Shown: positions 6,509-13,434, numbered from the stretch's first letter. The stretch is 18,572 bases of DNA from Pseudomonadota bacterium (GCA_022573605.1 JACZTQ010000029.1:1-18572); one strand, 5' to 3'. The notes: generated by a model from the letters alone, not told the origin. A program made the numbers and translations.

Positions 6509-7042
6509 GTGTCGAGAATAAAGAAACTCGCCGTCGCGATTACGATCCTGGCGCTGGCGGGCGTGCCTGCCCTGGCCGGCACCCTCTCGCTCAAGGAGAT
6601 CCGCGAGGCGGGCGTGGTGATCCAGCAATGGGATACCAGTTGCGCCGCCGCGGCGCTGGCCACGGTCTTCACCTACGGCTTCGCCGACCCGGTCACCGAG
6701 CGCGAGGTGGCGGGTGGGCTCTTGCGCCAGACCGAGCCGCTGAAGGTCCGTCACCGGGGCGGGTTCTCCATGCTCGACATGAAACGCTACGCCGAGGAGC
6801 GCGGTTACAAGGCGGTCGGGCTCCGCGATATGTCCTTCGAGGATATCCGCTATTTTCATGCGCCCATCGTCCCGGTCAGGCTCCACGGCTACAATCACTA
6901 CGTCGTCGTCAAGGGCGTTGCGCCGGATGGCGCGCTCCGCGTCGCCGATCCGGCTTACGGCAACCGCACGTTCAGCCGGGAGAAGTTCGAGGCGGCCTGG
7001 ATCGACGGCATTGCCTTCGTCATGCTGGAGAATGGGCAATGA
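6509..7042 (+). CDS. Exported C39-family cysteine peptidase
   Basis: A 177-aa peptidase C39-like protein with a Sec signal (residues 1-23, ending ALA). The catalytic set of C39 is visible: Gln39 six residues before Cys45 (QQWDTSCAAAALA), His130 (YNHYVVVKG) and Asp147 (VADPAYG). C39 domains cleave after double-glycine-type leaders, usually as the N-terminal domain of an ABC exporter. Here the domain stands alone and is exported, as in FapD of functional-amyloid operons. The start is GTG 6509 after a G-rich ribosome site. The gene overlaps the following barrel gene by ATGA, so the two are translated together. It lies 217 nt after the peptide gene, whose LTDAQMDLVVAG motif is a plausible cleavage site in the periplasm. 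Family call is strong; substrate pairing is inferred. Confidence 0.88.
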   Translation: MSRIKKLAVAITILALAGVPALAGTLSLKEIREAGVVIQQWDTSCAAAALATVFTYGFADPVTEREVAGGLLRQTEPLKVRHRGGFSMLDMKRYAEERGYKAVGLRDMSFEDIRYFHAPIVPVRLHGYNHYVVVKGVAPDGALRVADPAYGNRTFSREKFEAAWIDGIAFVMLENGQ

Positions 7043-8040
7043 AATTCCTTGTCCCACTGGCCTGCGCACTCGCCATCTCGACACCGCTTGCGGCGCAGAC
7101 GGTCGAGGAGTTGCAGGCCCGACTGGCGGCGCAAAAGCAGATCAACGAGTTGCTCAGAGAACGCATCCGGCTTCTCGAATCCGATGCCGCAAGCCGCGCC
7201 GCCGGCGCCGAAACAGCGCCGTTGCGCGCGATCAGACCGGCAGATGCGCCGAGGCGGGCGGTGGATGATCCCGAGGAAGACCGGGCGCTGGAACGCGCGC
7301 TGGTGCGCCGGGGCAACGTCGTGCTTGGCCCATATGTCGCCGAGATCGCGCCGAGCCTGTTCTGGTCGCATTCCGGCCGCGATAGCACCGGCTCGACCGA
7401 CGATCTGATCGGCGCGGCCCTGGATGCGCGGGTCGGGTTGCCCGGCGGCTGGATGGTGGGCGGGCGGGCGCCGTTGCTTTACCGCTCGGTGGACGGCTCC
7501 GGCGACAACACCGGTATCGGCGACGTCTCGGTGGCGGTCTGGAAGGAGATCACCGCTCAGGACGGGATGCTGCCCTCCCTGGTGGGGAGCTTGCGCTACA
7601 CCGCACCGACGGGAGAGGACTTCTCCGATACGCCGGTGCCCCTCGGCTCGGGCTCCCATCGGGTGCGTGGACAGCTCTCGGCGGTGAAATCGATCGATCC
7701 GATCGCCTTCTTCGGGAACGTCTCCTACACCCACAACTTCACCCGCAGCTTCGACGGGGTGGAGATCGACCGCAGCGGCATCTTTGGCGTCGGCGCCGGC
7801 GCGGCGCTTGCGGTCACGCCGGACATATCGGTCAGCGCGGGTTTGAACTTCGCCTTTGCCGGCGAGACGAAGATTGACGGATCGAAGGTCTCTGGCTCCG
7901 GCATCACGGTCGGAGTGGTGGAACTGGGAACGGGCATTGTGCTGAGCAAGGATGTGTTTCTGAACTTCACGGGCGCCTTCGGCATCACCGACGACAGCCC
8001 GGACGTCACCCTGGGCGTGTCGCTGCCGGTGCGGTTCTGA
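7039..8040 (+). CDS. Outer-membrane beta-barrel transporter with N-terminal coiled coil
   Basis: A 333-aa outer-membrane protein. Residues 1-19 are a Sec signal (ending LAA). Residues 22-48 form a short coiled coil with hydrophobic or polar a/d positions L25, L29, Q32, N36, L39, I43 and L46. A linker rich in Ala, Arg and Pro follows to about 90. The rest alternates hydrophobic and polar residues in strand pairs with Gly/Asp turns and ends VSLPVRF, with the C-terminal Phe expected for Bam-assembled barrels. It resembles the MetA-pathway/transporter barrel family (PF13557-like), and the coiled coil plus barrel plan is that of FapF, a trimeric amyloid-subunit secretion pore. It overlaps the C39 peptidase gene by 4 nt. 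It is shorter than Pseudomonas FapF (about 430 aa from memory). A pore for the cleaved peptide is the favoured inference. Confidence 0.82.
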   Translation: MKFLVPLACALAISTPLAAQTVEELQARLAAQKQINELLRERIRLLESDAASRAAGAETAPLRAIRPADAPRRAVDDPEEDRALERALVRRGNVVLGPYVAEIAPSLFWSHSGRDSTGSTDDLIGAALDARVGLPGGWMVGGRAPLLYRSVDGSGDNTGIGDVSVAVWKEITAQDGMLPSLVGSLRYTAPTGEDFSDTPVPLGSGSHRVRGQLSAVKSIDPIAFFGNVSYTHNFTRSFDGVEIDRSGIFGVGAGAALAVTPDISVSAGLNFAFAGETKIDGSKVSGSGITVGVVELGTGIVLSKDVFLNFTGAFGITDDSPDVTLGVSLPVRF

Positions 8041-8073
8041 GGCCGTTGCGGGGGCAGGATCGCGACGCCGGCG

Positions 8074-8751
8074 TCAGGTCCCGTCGGGCCAGAGGAACCG
8101 CGCCGCCGGGACCGCCAGCGCGGCGCCGGCCAGTTGGGCGGCGATGAAGGCCGGGGCGTCGGCCGGGGCGATGCCGCTGAAGGTGTCGGTCAGCATCCGG
8201 GCGACGGTCACCGCCGGGTTGGCGAACCCGGTCGAGGCGGTGAACCACAGCGCCGCCATGATGTAGAGCCCGACCAGCGCCGGCACCGCTTGGGGCCGTG
8301 CCTTCAGCCCGGCCAGGATGGTGAACACCAGCCCGAAGGTGGCGACCGCCTCGGCCGACCACTGGCCGAGCCCGGTGCGGGCCTTGGCGGAGCTTTGCAG
8401 GATGCTGATGTCGAACATCAGGTGGGCGATCCAGACCCCTATGATTCCAGCAATAACTTGCGTCACTATATAGAGGGAAAAGTCCCGCCGCCCGAGCTCG
8501 CCGCGGAGCGCGAAGGCGAGCGACACCGCCGGGTTGAAATGCGCCCCGGAGATCGGGCCGAGCAGGGTGATCATCACGAACAGGATCGCCCCGATGGCCA
8601 GCGAATGGGGCAGCAGGGTCGCGCCCGCCCGGCCGCCCGCCTGATCGGCAAAGAGGCTCTCGCCCATGATGCCGGAGCCGGCGATGGTGGCCAGCAGGAA
8701 GGCGGTGCCGAGGAATTCGGCGCCCAGACGCCGGGTCAGGTTGCTCTGCAT
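8074..8751 (-). CDS. aqpS: MIP-family aquaporin, arsenic-associated AqpS type
   Basis: A 225-aa six-helix channel with two half-helix motifs, NPA at 73-75 (GAHFNPAVSLAF) and NPA at 178-180 (GFANPAVTVARM). In ordinary aquaporins the residue after the second NPA is the Arg of the aromatic/Arg filter. Here it is Val181, a replacement I associate with aquaporins of ars operons such as AqpS of Sinorhizobium, which lets arsenite out after ArsC reduces arsenate. The start is ATG 8751; a TTG 30 nt upstream has no ribosome site. ArsC is encoded upstream on the same strand, 233 bp away across a repeat element. No arsR or arsB is in view. Family certain; arsenite conduction is inferred from the filter and neighbour. 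Confidence 0.85.
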   Translation of the reverse strand: MQSNLTRRLGAEFLGTAFLLATIAGSGIMGESLFADQAGGRAGATLLPHSLAIGAILFVMITLLGPISGAHFNPAVSLAFALRGELGRRDFSLYIVTQVIAGIIGVWIAHLMFDISILQSSAKARTGLGQWSAEAVATFGLVFTILAGLKARPQAVPALVGLYIMAALWFTASTGFANPAVTVARMLTDTFSGIAPADAPAFIAAQLAGAALAVPAARFLWPDGT

Positions 8752-8853
8752 GGGGTGTGGCCTGTTTTGCGTTACCAACAAGGGGGTGGTGCCCGCAAAC
8801 CGGGGCGGATGTCAAACGCCGCGCCCTGGTTCGCGGAGTTGCGCAAACCGCGC

Positions 8854-8971
8854 CGTCGCAGACCCCCACCCTGACCCTCCCCCTTGCAGGGTGAGGGGAC
8901 GCCGGTTGAACCCTCGGGCCCTGCGTCCCCCTCCCCGGGAAGGGGAGGGGACAGGGGAGGGGTCGGCGACG
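8854..8971. repeat. 118-bp composite C-rich element with inverted ends
   Basis: The left end CGTCGCAGACCCC (8854-8866) and right end GGGGTCGGCGACG (8959-8971) are inverted with 12 of 13 positions matching. Inside are two C-rich hairpins: CACCCT with AGGGTG (8867-8872/8888-8893), and CCCCTCCCC with GGGGAGGGG around 8930-8950. It fills most of the aqpS-arsC gap. Size and plan match the 120-bp element at 15640-15759, suggesting a MITE-like repeat family. Confidence 0.6.
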
Positions 8972-8984
8972 GTGGGGTTTGGCG

Positions 8985-9461
8985 CTACGCCTCGCCGATG
9001 CGGTGCAGCCGGGCTTGCAGGCTATCGCCGTCGAGGGTCTCGAAGGGCAGCGCCAGGAAGGCGTTGATGCGAACCGAGAGGCGGTGATAGGCGATCTCGA
9101 AAGCGGCGCCGATCTGGTCCCGCGGCGCCCCGGCGGGATCGTCGATGCCCCAGTGGCAGCGCAACGGCGCGCCTGGCCAGACCGGGCAGAGCTCGCCCGC
9201 GGCGGCGGCGCAGACGGTGACCACCAGGTCCATTTCCGGCGCGCCGGGGGCGGCGAACTCGTGCCAGCTCTTCGAGCGGTAGCCGCGCACCGGCAGGCCC
9301 TTGGCCGTCAGCAGGCGCAGGGCCGCCGGGTGGACCAGCCCGGTCGGGTTCGAGCCCGCCGACCAGGCCTTCACCCACTCGCCCCCGTCGCGGTTGAAGA
9401 TCGCCTCGGCCAGGATCGAGCGGGCCGAGTTGCCGGTGCAGAGAACCAGGATGTTGAACAT
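8985..9461 (-). CDS. arsC: Arsenate reductase, low-molecular-weight phosphatase type
   Basis: A 158-aa ArsC of the LMW-PTP fold, which reduces arsenate to arsenite with thioredoxin or glutaredoxin. The P-loop CTGNSARS starts at Cys8 (Cys8-X5-Arg14-Ser). The relay cysteines Cys84 and Cys92 lie in VTVCAAAAGELCPVWPG, the usual ArsC variant of this loop, and HWGIDDPAG (103-111) supplies the Asp of the catalytic D-P motif. Start ATG 9461 follows AAGGGA. A sigma70-like promoter is visible at 9497-9524. The downstream gene on the same strand is the ars-type aquaporin. The cysteine pattern separates it from ordinary LMW tyrosine phosphatases. Confidence 0.92.
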   Translation of the reverse strand: MFNILVLCTGNSARSILAEAIFNRDGGEWVKAWSAGSNPTGLVHPAALRLLTAKGLPVRGYRSKSWHEFAAPGAPEMDLVVTVCAAAAGELCPVWPGAPLRCHWGIDDPAGAPRDQIGAAFEIAYHRLSVRINAFLALPFETLDGDSLQARLHRIGEA

Positions 9462-9496
9462 GCGTCGTCCCTTGCCGGAGCCGGTATCGCGGCTCC

Positions 9497-9524
9497 GCTA
9501 TAGCACCGCGATCGCCGCTCTCAA
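9497..9524 (-). promoter_or_regulatory. Probable sigma70 promoter of arsC
   Basis: On the minus strand, TTGAGA (9524-9519) and TATAGC (9502-9497) are separated by 16 nt, 36 nt upstream of the arsC ATG. A 6-bp leader hairpin (GGAGCC 9477-9482 with GGCTCC 9491-9496) lies at the presumed transcript start. No clear ArsR box is seen. Confidence 0.4.
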
Positions 9525-9709
9525 AGCGCCCTCCAGCCGCCGTCGGCCGGGATCGTGGCGCCGGCGTCCTCGGCGATTCGCCGGGCCGGCGCGTGGCCCT
9601 CGGGCGAATCGGTGAAGGCGTTCGGAATCAGCTCGGCGCCGGACCCCGCCAGCACCTCGGCAAGGCCCGGGCCGATGCCGGGCCCCCGACCCGATCCGCG
9701 CCCTTGCCT
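9521..9709 (-). pseudogene. Relic of a short-chain dehydrogenase (3-hydroxybutyrate dehydrogenase-like)
   Basis: Reading leftward with its stop at 9521-9523, this frame gives a degraded nucleotide-binding start, GSGPGIGPGLAEVLAGSGAE, followed by LIPNAFTDSPEGHAPARRIA. It then passes within a few residues to GATIPADGGWRAL and a stop. The first part matches the Rossmann glycine loop and first helix of 3-hydroxybutyrate-dehydrogenase-like SDR proteins, and the end resembles their C-terminal VDGGWTA. The catalytic Ser-Tyr-Lys middle (about 200 residues) is missing and there is no start codon or ribosome site, so this looks like an internally deleted remnant. Homology is judged by eye on a short stretch. 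The 140 bp to its right (9710-9849) hold nothing recognisable. Confidence 0.5.
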
Positions 9710-9849
9710 TCCAGTGACAGCTCTCGGCCTCTTTCATTTGTTGGCGATCTGGGCTCCACTGCCCACCATGGATAAAACGGGTGCCGCCAGACCAGCGGTG
9801 CCACGCAAAATGACGAGAGGCGAGCCTTTGCGATGATGGGAACAGAAAC

Positions 9850-9876
9850 AAAAAAGGCGCCTCCCGAAGGAGGCGC
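9850..9876 (-). terminator. Strong intrinsic terminator (leftward)
   Basis: On the minus strand an 8-bp stem, GCGCCTCC with GGAGGCGC, closes on a TTCG tetraloop and is followed by C and six T residues (9855-9850). The plus-strand reading has only TTT after the stem. It ends the small RNA predicted at 9850-9925, since no minus-strand protein gene precedes it. Confidence 0.85.
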
Positions 9877-9925
9877 TTTAGTTGTTGAGGCAGGTTTCAT
9901 ACAGGCAAGAAACCTATCGAGCAGT
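9850..9925 (-). ncRNA. Candidate small RNA, about 76 nt
   Basis: A complete transcription unit is visible on the minus strand: promoter at 9960-9932, predicted start at A9925, and a strong terminator ending near 9850. The RNA would hold a 5' hairpin of 7 bp (AGGTTTC 9898-9892 with GAAACCT 9915-9909; 10-nt loop TTGCCTGTAT), a single-stranded linker (GCCTCAACAACTAAA) and the terminator hairpin. This layout is typical of Hfq-type trans-acting small RNAs, and the single-stranded linker is a candidate seed. A short peptide from the internal ATG would run into the terminator and lacks a ribosome site. I cannot match it to a named family. It is divergent from the solute-binding-protein gene. Confidence 0.6.
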
Positions 9926-9931
9926 GGGGCC

Positions 9932-9960
9932 ATGATACGAAATCGGCGGCGAGGCGGCAA
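9932..9960 (-). promoter_or_regulatory. Sigma70-type promoter of the small RNA
   Basis: On the minus strand, TTGCCG (9960-9955), a 17-nt spacer and TATCAT (9937-9932) form a near-consensus promoter, with A9925 seven nucleotides downstream as the likely start. The same bases contain the ATG at 9932 on the plus strand, an argument against using that ATG for the gene on the right. Confidence 0.6.
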
Positions 9961-10000
9961 GTCCCTTTTAACTCACTGGCGGACAAGCCGGATTTCCGGG

Positions 10001-11788
10001 GTGCGTTGGTTTCGAATCGCAATTTTTCTGGCTGCCCTTGGCGGGGGCGGATTGGCCGCCCCGAGCCAGGCCGGGCCGGCCCACGGCATCGCCATGCACG
10101 GGGCGCCGGCGCTGGCGCCGGGGTTCAGCCATCTGCCCTATGCCGACCCCGCGGCGGTGCGGGGCGGGAAGGTGGTGTTCGGCGAGACCGGCGGCTTCGA
10201 CAGCCTGAATCCCTACATCCTGACAGGCCGGGCGCCGTGGGGGGTGCGGGCGCACACCATCGAGACACTGATGGTGCGCAGCTACGACGAGCCGTTCACC
10301 CTCTACGGCCTGCTGGCCGAATCGGTGGAGACCCCGGAGGACCGCTCCTGGGTGGAATTCACGTTGCGGCGGCAAGCCCGATTCGCCGATGGCAGCCCGG
10401 TGACGGTGGCCGACGTGATCTGGTCGCTGGAGACCGTCGGAACGCAGGGGAGCTGGACCTACACCAAGATCTGGACAGCGGTCAGCGGGGTCGAGCAGAC
10501 CGGGCCGCTGAGCCTGCGGATCAGCTTCTCCGAGCCCAACCGCGAGCTCGCCCTGATCATGGGACTGCGCCCGGTGTTGAAGAAATCGGAGTGGGAGGGG
10601 CGCGAGTTCAAGCGCTCGACGCTGGAGCCGATCACCGGGTCTGGGCCCTACGTCGTGGACCGGGTCGAGGCCCCGCATTTCATCGTCTTCCGGCGCAATC
10701 CGGACTATTGGGGGCGCGATCTGGGGGTTAACCGGGGGCGCAATAATTTTGACGAGATCAAATACGAATACTTCCGCGATTCCGAGGCTTTATGGTCGTC
10801 TGTTAAGACAGGAACGGTGTCGATCTTCAACGATTCCGACGCCGCGCGCTGGGCCGATCGCTACGATTTTCCGGCCTTCCTCGACGGGCGTCTGCTGCGC
10901 GGCGAGATTGCCCATGGCCGGCCGACCGGGATGTATGGATTCGTCTTCAACACAAGGCGCGCGATGTTCGCCGACCGCCGGGTGCGCGAGGCGCTGGCGC
11001 TGAGCTTCGACTGGGAGTGGGTCAACCAGCGGCTGTTCCGGGGCCAGTACAAGCGCATCGAGAGCTACTTCGCCAACTCGCCCCTCGGCTTCTCCGGCCC
11101 GGCGGCGGGGCGCGAGGCGGAACTGCTGGCGCCGTTCGCGAAAACGCTGCCCGAGGGCACCCTGGAGGCGGGCTGGCGGCCGCCGGCCAGCGACGGTTCC
11201 GGGCGCGACCGCAAGAACCTGCGCGCGGCGGCGCGGCTGCTGGAGGCGGCGGGCTGGAAGATCGACGGGCGGCTCAGGGTGAACCCGGCCGGCGAGACCC
11301 TGAGCTTCGAGGTGCTGGTCGCCAGCACCGCCGACGCGACCCTGGCGGAGTTGTGGCGCAAGTCGCTGGAGCGGCTCGGTGTCGAACTCCGGGTGCGCCG
11401 GGTCGACAACGCGCAATTCGGCGCCAGGCGGCGGAACTACGACTACGACATGACCGTCAACCGCTGGTTCCTGTCGCTGAGCCCGGGCGTTGAGCAGCAG
11501 AAGTATTTCGGCGCCGATGGACGCACCGAACCGGGCACGCGAAATTACATGGGGGTCGTCGATCCTGCCGTCGATGCGATGATCGCGGCACTGCTGGCGG
11601 CGGCGAATCGGCCCGATTTCGAATCAGCGGTACGGGCGCTGGACCGGACCCTCAGCGCCGGAATATATGTGATTCCCTTCGGCTATCTGCCGGCCGACCG
11701 GATCGCCTGGCAGAAGGGCTATGCCAGGCCGGAGCGCGACGCGCTCTACGGCTGGCGCCCGGAGGTGTGGTGGAAGGCGGCGGAGTAG
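10001..11788 (+). CDS. Family 5 extracellular solute-binding protein (YejA-like)
   Basis: A 595-aa periplasmic substrate-binding protein of the oligopeptide/microcin C class (SBP_bac_5). From the GTG at 10001 the protein begins with a compact signal peptide (RWFR, then hydrophobic IAIFLAALGGGGLAA, cleavage after PSQA). The conserved segments AMHGAPALAPGFSHLPYADP (31-50), VVFGETGGFDSLNPYI (58-73) and ARFADGSPVTVADVIWSLE follow, with the usual two-lobe body to the C-terminal EVWWKAA. An ATG at 9932 is in frame but would add rare codons and a 23-aa Arg-rich extension, so I prefer 10001; neither start has a strong ribosome site. No permease or ATPase gene is adjacent, so it is an orphan or serves a transporter encoded elsewhere. 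Confidence 0.88.
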   Translation: MRWFRIAIFLAALGGGGLAAPSQAGPAHGIAMHGAPALAPGFSHLPYADPAAVRGGKVVFGETGGFDSLNPYILTGRAPWGVRAHTIETLMVRSYDEPFTLYGLLAESVETPEDRSWVEFTLRRQARFADGSPVTVADVIWSLETVGTQGSWTYTKIWTAVSGVEQTGPLSLRISFSEPNRELALIMGLRPVLKKSEWEGREFKRSTLEPITGSGPYVVDRVEAPHFIVFRRNPDYWGRDLGVNRGRNNFDEIKYEYFRDSEALWSSVKTGTVSIFNDSDAARWADRYDFPAFLDGRLLRGEIAHGRPTGMYGFVFNTRRAMFADRRVREALALSFDWEWVNQRLFRGQYKRIESYFANSPLGFSGPAAGREAELLAPFAKTLPEGTLEAGWRPPASDGSGRDRKNLRAAARLLEAAGWKIDGRLRVNPAGETLSFEVLVASTADATLAELWRKSLERLGVELRVRRVDNAQFGARRRNYDYDMTVNRWFLSLSPGVEQQKYFGADGRTEPGTRNYMGVVDPAVDAMIAALLAAANRPDFESAVRALDRTLSAGIYVIPFGYLPADRIAWQKGYARPERDALYGWRPEVWWKAAE

Positions 11789-11954
11789 GGGGCGGCGGTG
11801 GGGCGAGTGCGGAGTGCCGTACGGCCCCCCTCCCTGACCCCCGAGGGGGGAGGGGATGGCTAGCGGGCAGGGTGGTTTTTACTGGATGCAGCCGGCGCGG
11901 GCGGCGCGGGCCGAACAGGTGATCGAGCCAGTCCCGGTCGTCGGGGCCGGTCAT
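11652..11954 (-). CDS. Possible small gene coupled to lysE, 3' end replaced by repeat
   Basis: An ATG at 11954 lies 8 nt after the lysE stop with GAGG at the right distance. The first 24 codons (MTGPDDRDWLDHLFGPRRP and on) use the GC-rich codons normal for this region. The frame then runs through the C-rich repeat at 11818-11857 and finishes antisense to the solute-binding-protein gene, giving low-complexity Pro/Arg sequence. The start looks real and the end does not, so an original small gene may have been truncated by the repeat. It matches nothing I recognise and could still be chance. Confidence 0.25.
   Translation of the reverse strand: MTGPDDRDWLDHLFGPRRPRRLHPVKTTLPASHPLPPRGSGRGAVRHSALAPPPPPTPPPSTTPPGASRRARRAPAWHSPSARRSGRPADSRRESHIFRR
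11818..11857. repeat. C-rich intergenic hairpin repeat, second copy
   Basis: It starts with the same 18 nt as 2289-2306 (CGTACGGCCCCCCTCCCT) and folds through CCCCTCCCTGACCCCCGAGG-type complementarity with the following GGGGGGAGGGG. It lies in the convergent gap between the solute-binding-protein gene and lysE. Confidence 0.6.
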
Positions 11955-11962
11955 GGTTTGCC

Positions 11963-12583
11963 TCACAGGGCGCCAGTCTGCCCCAGGATCAGCGTTGCCG
12001 CGATCGACCACATCACCAGGGCGATGACCACGTCGAGCACCGCCCAGGCGCGGGGCCGGGCGAACACCGGGGCGAGCAGGCGGGCGCCATAGCCGAGGCC
12101 GAAGAAGAAGACGAAGCTGGCGAGCGTGGCGCCGATGCCATAGGCGAGCTTGCTATACCAGCCCGGGAAGCCGGTCGAGACGGCGCCGATCAGGCCCACC
12201 GTGTCGAGATAGACATGGGGGTTCAGCCAGGCCAGCGCCAGGCAGGTCAGGAGCGCCTTGCGCAGCGATCCGGTGCCCCGGTTCGCCGCCCGCAGCGCGC
12301 CGGGGTCGAAGGCGCGGCGCAGGCTGAGCGCGCCGTAGACGGCGAGGAACGCCGCCCCGCCCCAGGTCAGGGCCGCGAACGCCCACGGCACGACGGCAAC
12401 GATGGTGCCGGTGCCGGCGACGCCGACGGCGATCAGGACCGCGTCGGACAGGGCGCAGGTCAGGCAGACCCAGAACAGATGCGCCCGCAGCAACCCCTGG
12501 CGCAGCACGAAAGCGTTCTGCGCTCCGATGACGAGGATCAGCGAGAAACCGGTGCCGAAACCTGTGAGTGCGGCGATGAGCAT
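11963..12583 (-). CDS. LysE/ArgO-family amino-acid exporter
   Basis: A 206-aa inner-membrane protein with about six hydrophobic segments. The LysE family markers are GAQNAFVLRQG (20-30) in the first loop and LAWLNPHVYLDTVGLIG (117-133) in the middle, with a C-terminal membrane segment near 185-203. LysE and ArgO export basic amino acids such as lysine and arginine; the LNPHVYLDT form is closest to that branch rather than the RhtB branch. Start ATG 12583; an in-frame TTG at 12595 is the alternative, and neither has a clear ribosome site. It lies 39 nt after the DUF502 gene on the same strand. No LysG/ArgP-type regulator is adjacent. Exact substrate not shown. Confidence 0.88.
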   Translation of the reverse strand: MLIAALTGFGTGFSLILVIGAQNAFVLRQGLLRAHLFWVCLTCALSDAVLIAVGVAGTGTIVAVVPWAFAALTWGGAAFLAVYGALSLRRAFDPGALRAANRGTGSLRKALLTCLALAWLNPHVYLDTVGLIGAVSTGFPGWYSKLAYGIGATLASFVFFFGLGYGARLLAPVFARPRAWAVLDVVIALVMWSIAATLILGQTGAL

Positions 12584-12622
12584 ATCAAAAATCAATCTGG
12601 TCGGGGTCCGGGGCTGCGCCCA

Positions 12623-13384
12623 TCAAACCTTCGAGTTTCCGTTGCGTGCCCCGGCGGCACGGGCGATGGCGCGTTTTCGGGCCTCGGTGTTGCGCGCGGC
12701 GGCCTCGCGCTCGGCCTTGGTGGGGGGCACCACGAGGCCGGCCGAGATCACCAGCTTGGCGGCCTCCTCGATGGTCATGTCGAGCAGGATCACGTCTTTC
12801 TTGGGGACGAACAGCAGGAAGCCGGAGGTCGGGTTCGGCGTTGTCGGCAGAAACACGCTGACCATCTCTTCGCCGCCGCGCTTCTCGACGATCTCGCCCC
12901 TGGTGTCGGTGGCGATGAAGGCGATGGCCCAGATGCCGCGGCGGGGATACTCGATCAGGCAGGCCTGGCGGAACGAGCTTTGGGTCTGGCTCAGCACGGT
13001 CTCGGCGATCTGCTTCACCGCCTTGTAGATGGTCCGCACCACCGGCATGCGCGAGACGATGCTCTCGCCCAGCCGGATCAGTTGGCGGCCGAACACCCGC
13101 TTGGCGAAATAGCCCACCATGGTGGTGAAGATCAGGAAGATCACCAGGCCGAAGCCGGGGATGTCGGCGTCGATATAGGTGCGCGGGTTGTAGAAGGCGG
13201 GCACCAGCGGCACCACCTGCTCATCGACGAAGGTGATGAAGGCCCAGGTCAGCCAGAGGGTCAGGACGATCGGGGCGACGACCACCAGGCCGGTCAGGAA
13301 ATTCGCCCGCGCCGCGTGCCAGAAGCCCGGCCCGCGGAGATCGCGCGGCTTGTCGTCACTGCCGTCCTTGCCTTTGGCCGCCAT
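12623..13384 (-). CDS. DUF502 family membrane protein
   Basis: A 253-aa protein with two membrane segments near residues 29-53 (ANFLTGLVVVAPIVLTLWLT and on) and 77-92, followed by a conserved soluble part. DUF502 signatures visible are TGLVVVAPI, IPGFGL, SRMPVVRTIYKAVKQI (111-126), FLPTTPNPTSGFLLFVP (178-194) and MTIEEAAKLVISAG (203-216). The C-terminus is charged and Ala/Arg-rich. Function of the family is unknown; it is widespread in proteobacteria and has a plant relative (LCV/COV family). Start ATG 13384 with GGGGAG. It lies 50 nt after ghrA and 39 nt before lysE on the same strand, so the three may share a transcript. Confidence 0.9.
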   Translation of the reverse strand: MAAKGKDGSDDKPRDLRGPGFWHAARANFLTGLVVVAPIVLTLWLTWAFITFVDEQVVPLVPAFYNPRTYIDADIPGFGLVIFLIFTTMVGYFAKRVFGRQLIRLGESIVSRMPVVRTIYKAVKQIAETVLSQTQSSFRQACLIEYPRRGIWAIAFIATDTRGEIVEKRGGEEMVSVFLPTTPNPTSGFLLFVPKKDVILLDMTIEEAAKLVISAGLVVPPTKAEREAAARNTEARKRAIARAAGARNGNSKV

Positions 13385-13434
13385 GATTCTCCCCGCTGCC
13401 GGGCGCTCGCCGGCCTGAAACCCACCGGGGGAAC

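Noticed and set aside
6260..7084. 274-codon minus-strand frame opposite the C39 peptidase
   Set aside because: Shadow of a gene with intact catalytic residues and signal peptide; its composition is atypical of protein.
8064..8075. GACGCCGGCGTC palindrome in the convergent gap after the barrel gene
   Set aside because: Only 6 bp per arm, no loop and no T-run, and partly inside the aquaporin stop region; chance in GC-rich DNA.
9932..10000. Upstream ATG start for the solute-binding protein
   Set aside because: It would add a rare-codon, Arg-rich extension and overlaps the small-RNA promoter; the GTG at 10001 gives a normal signal peptide. Not fully excluded.
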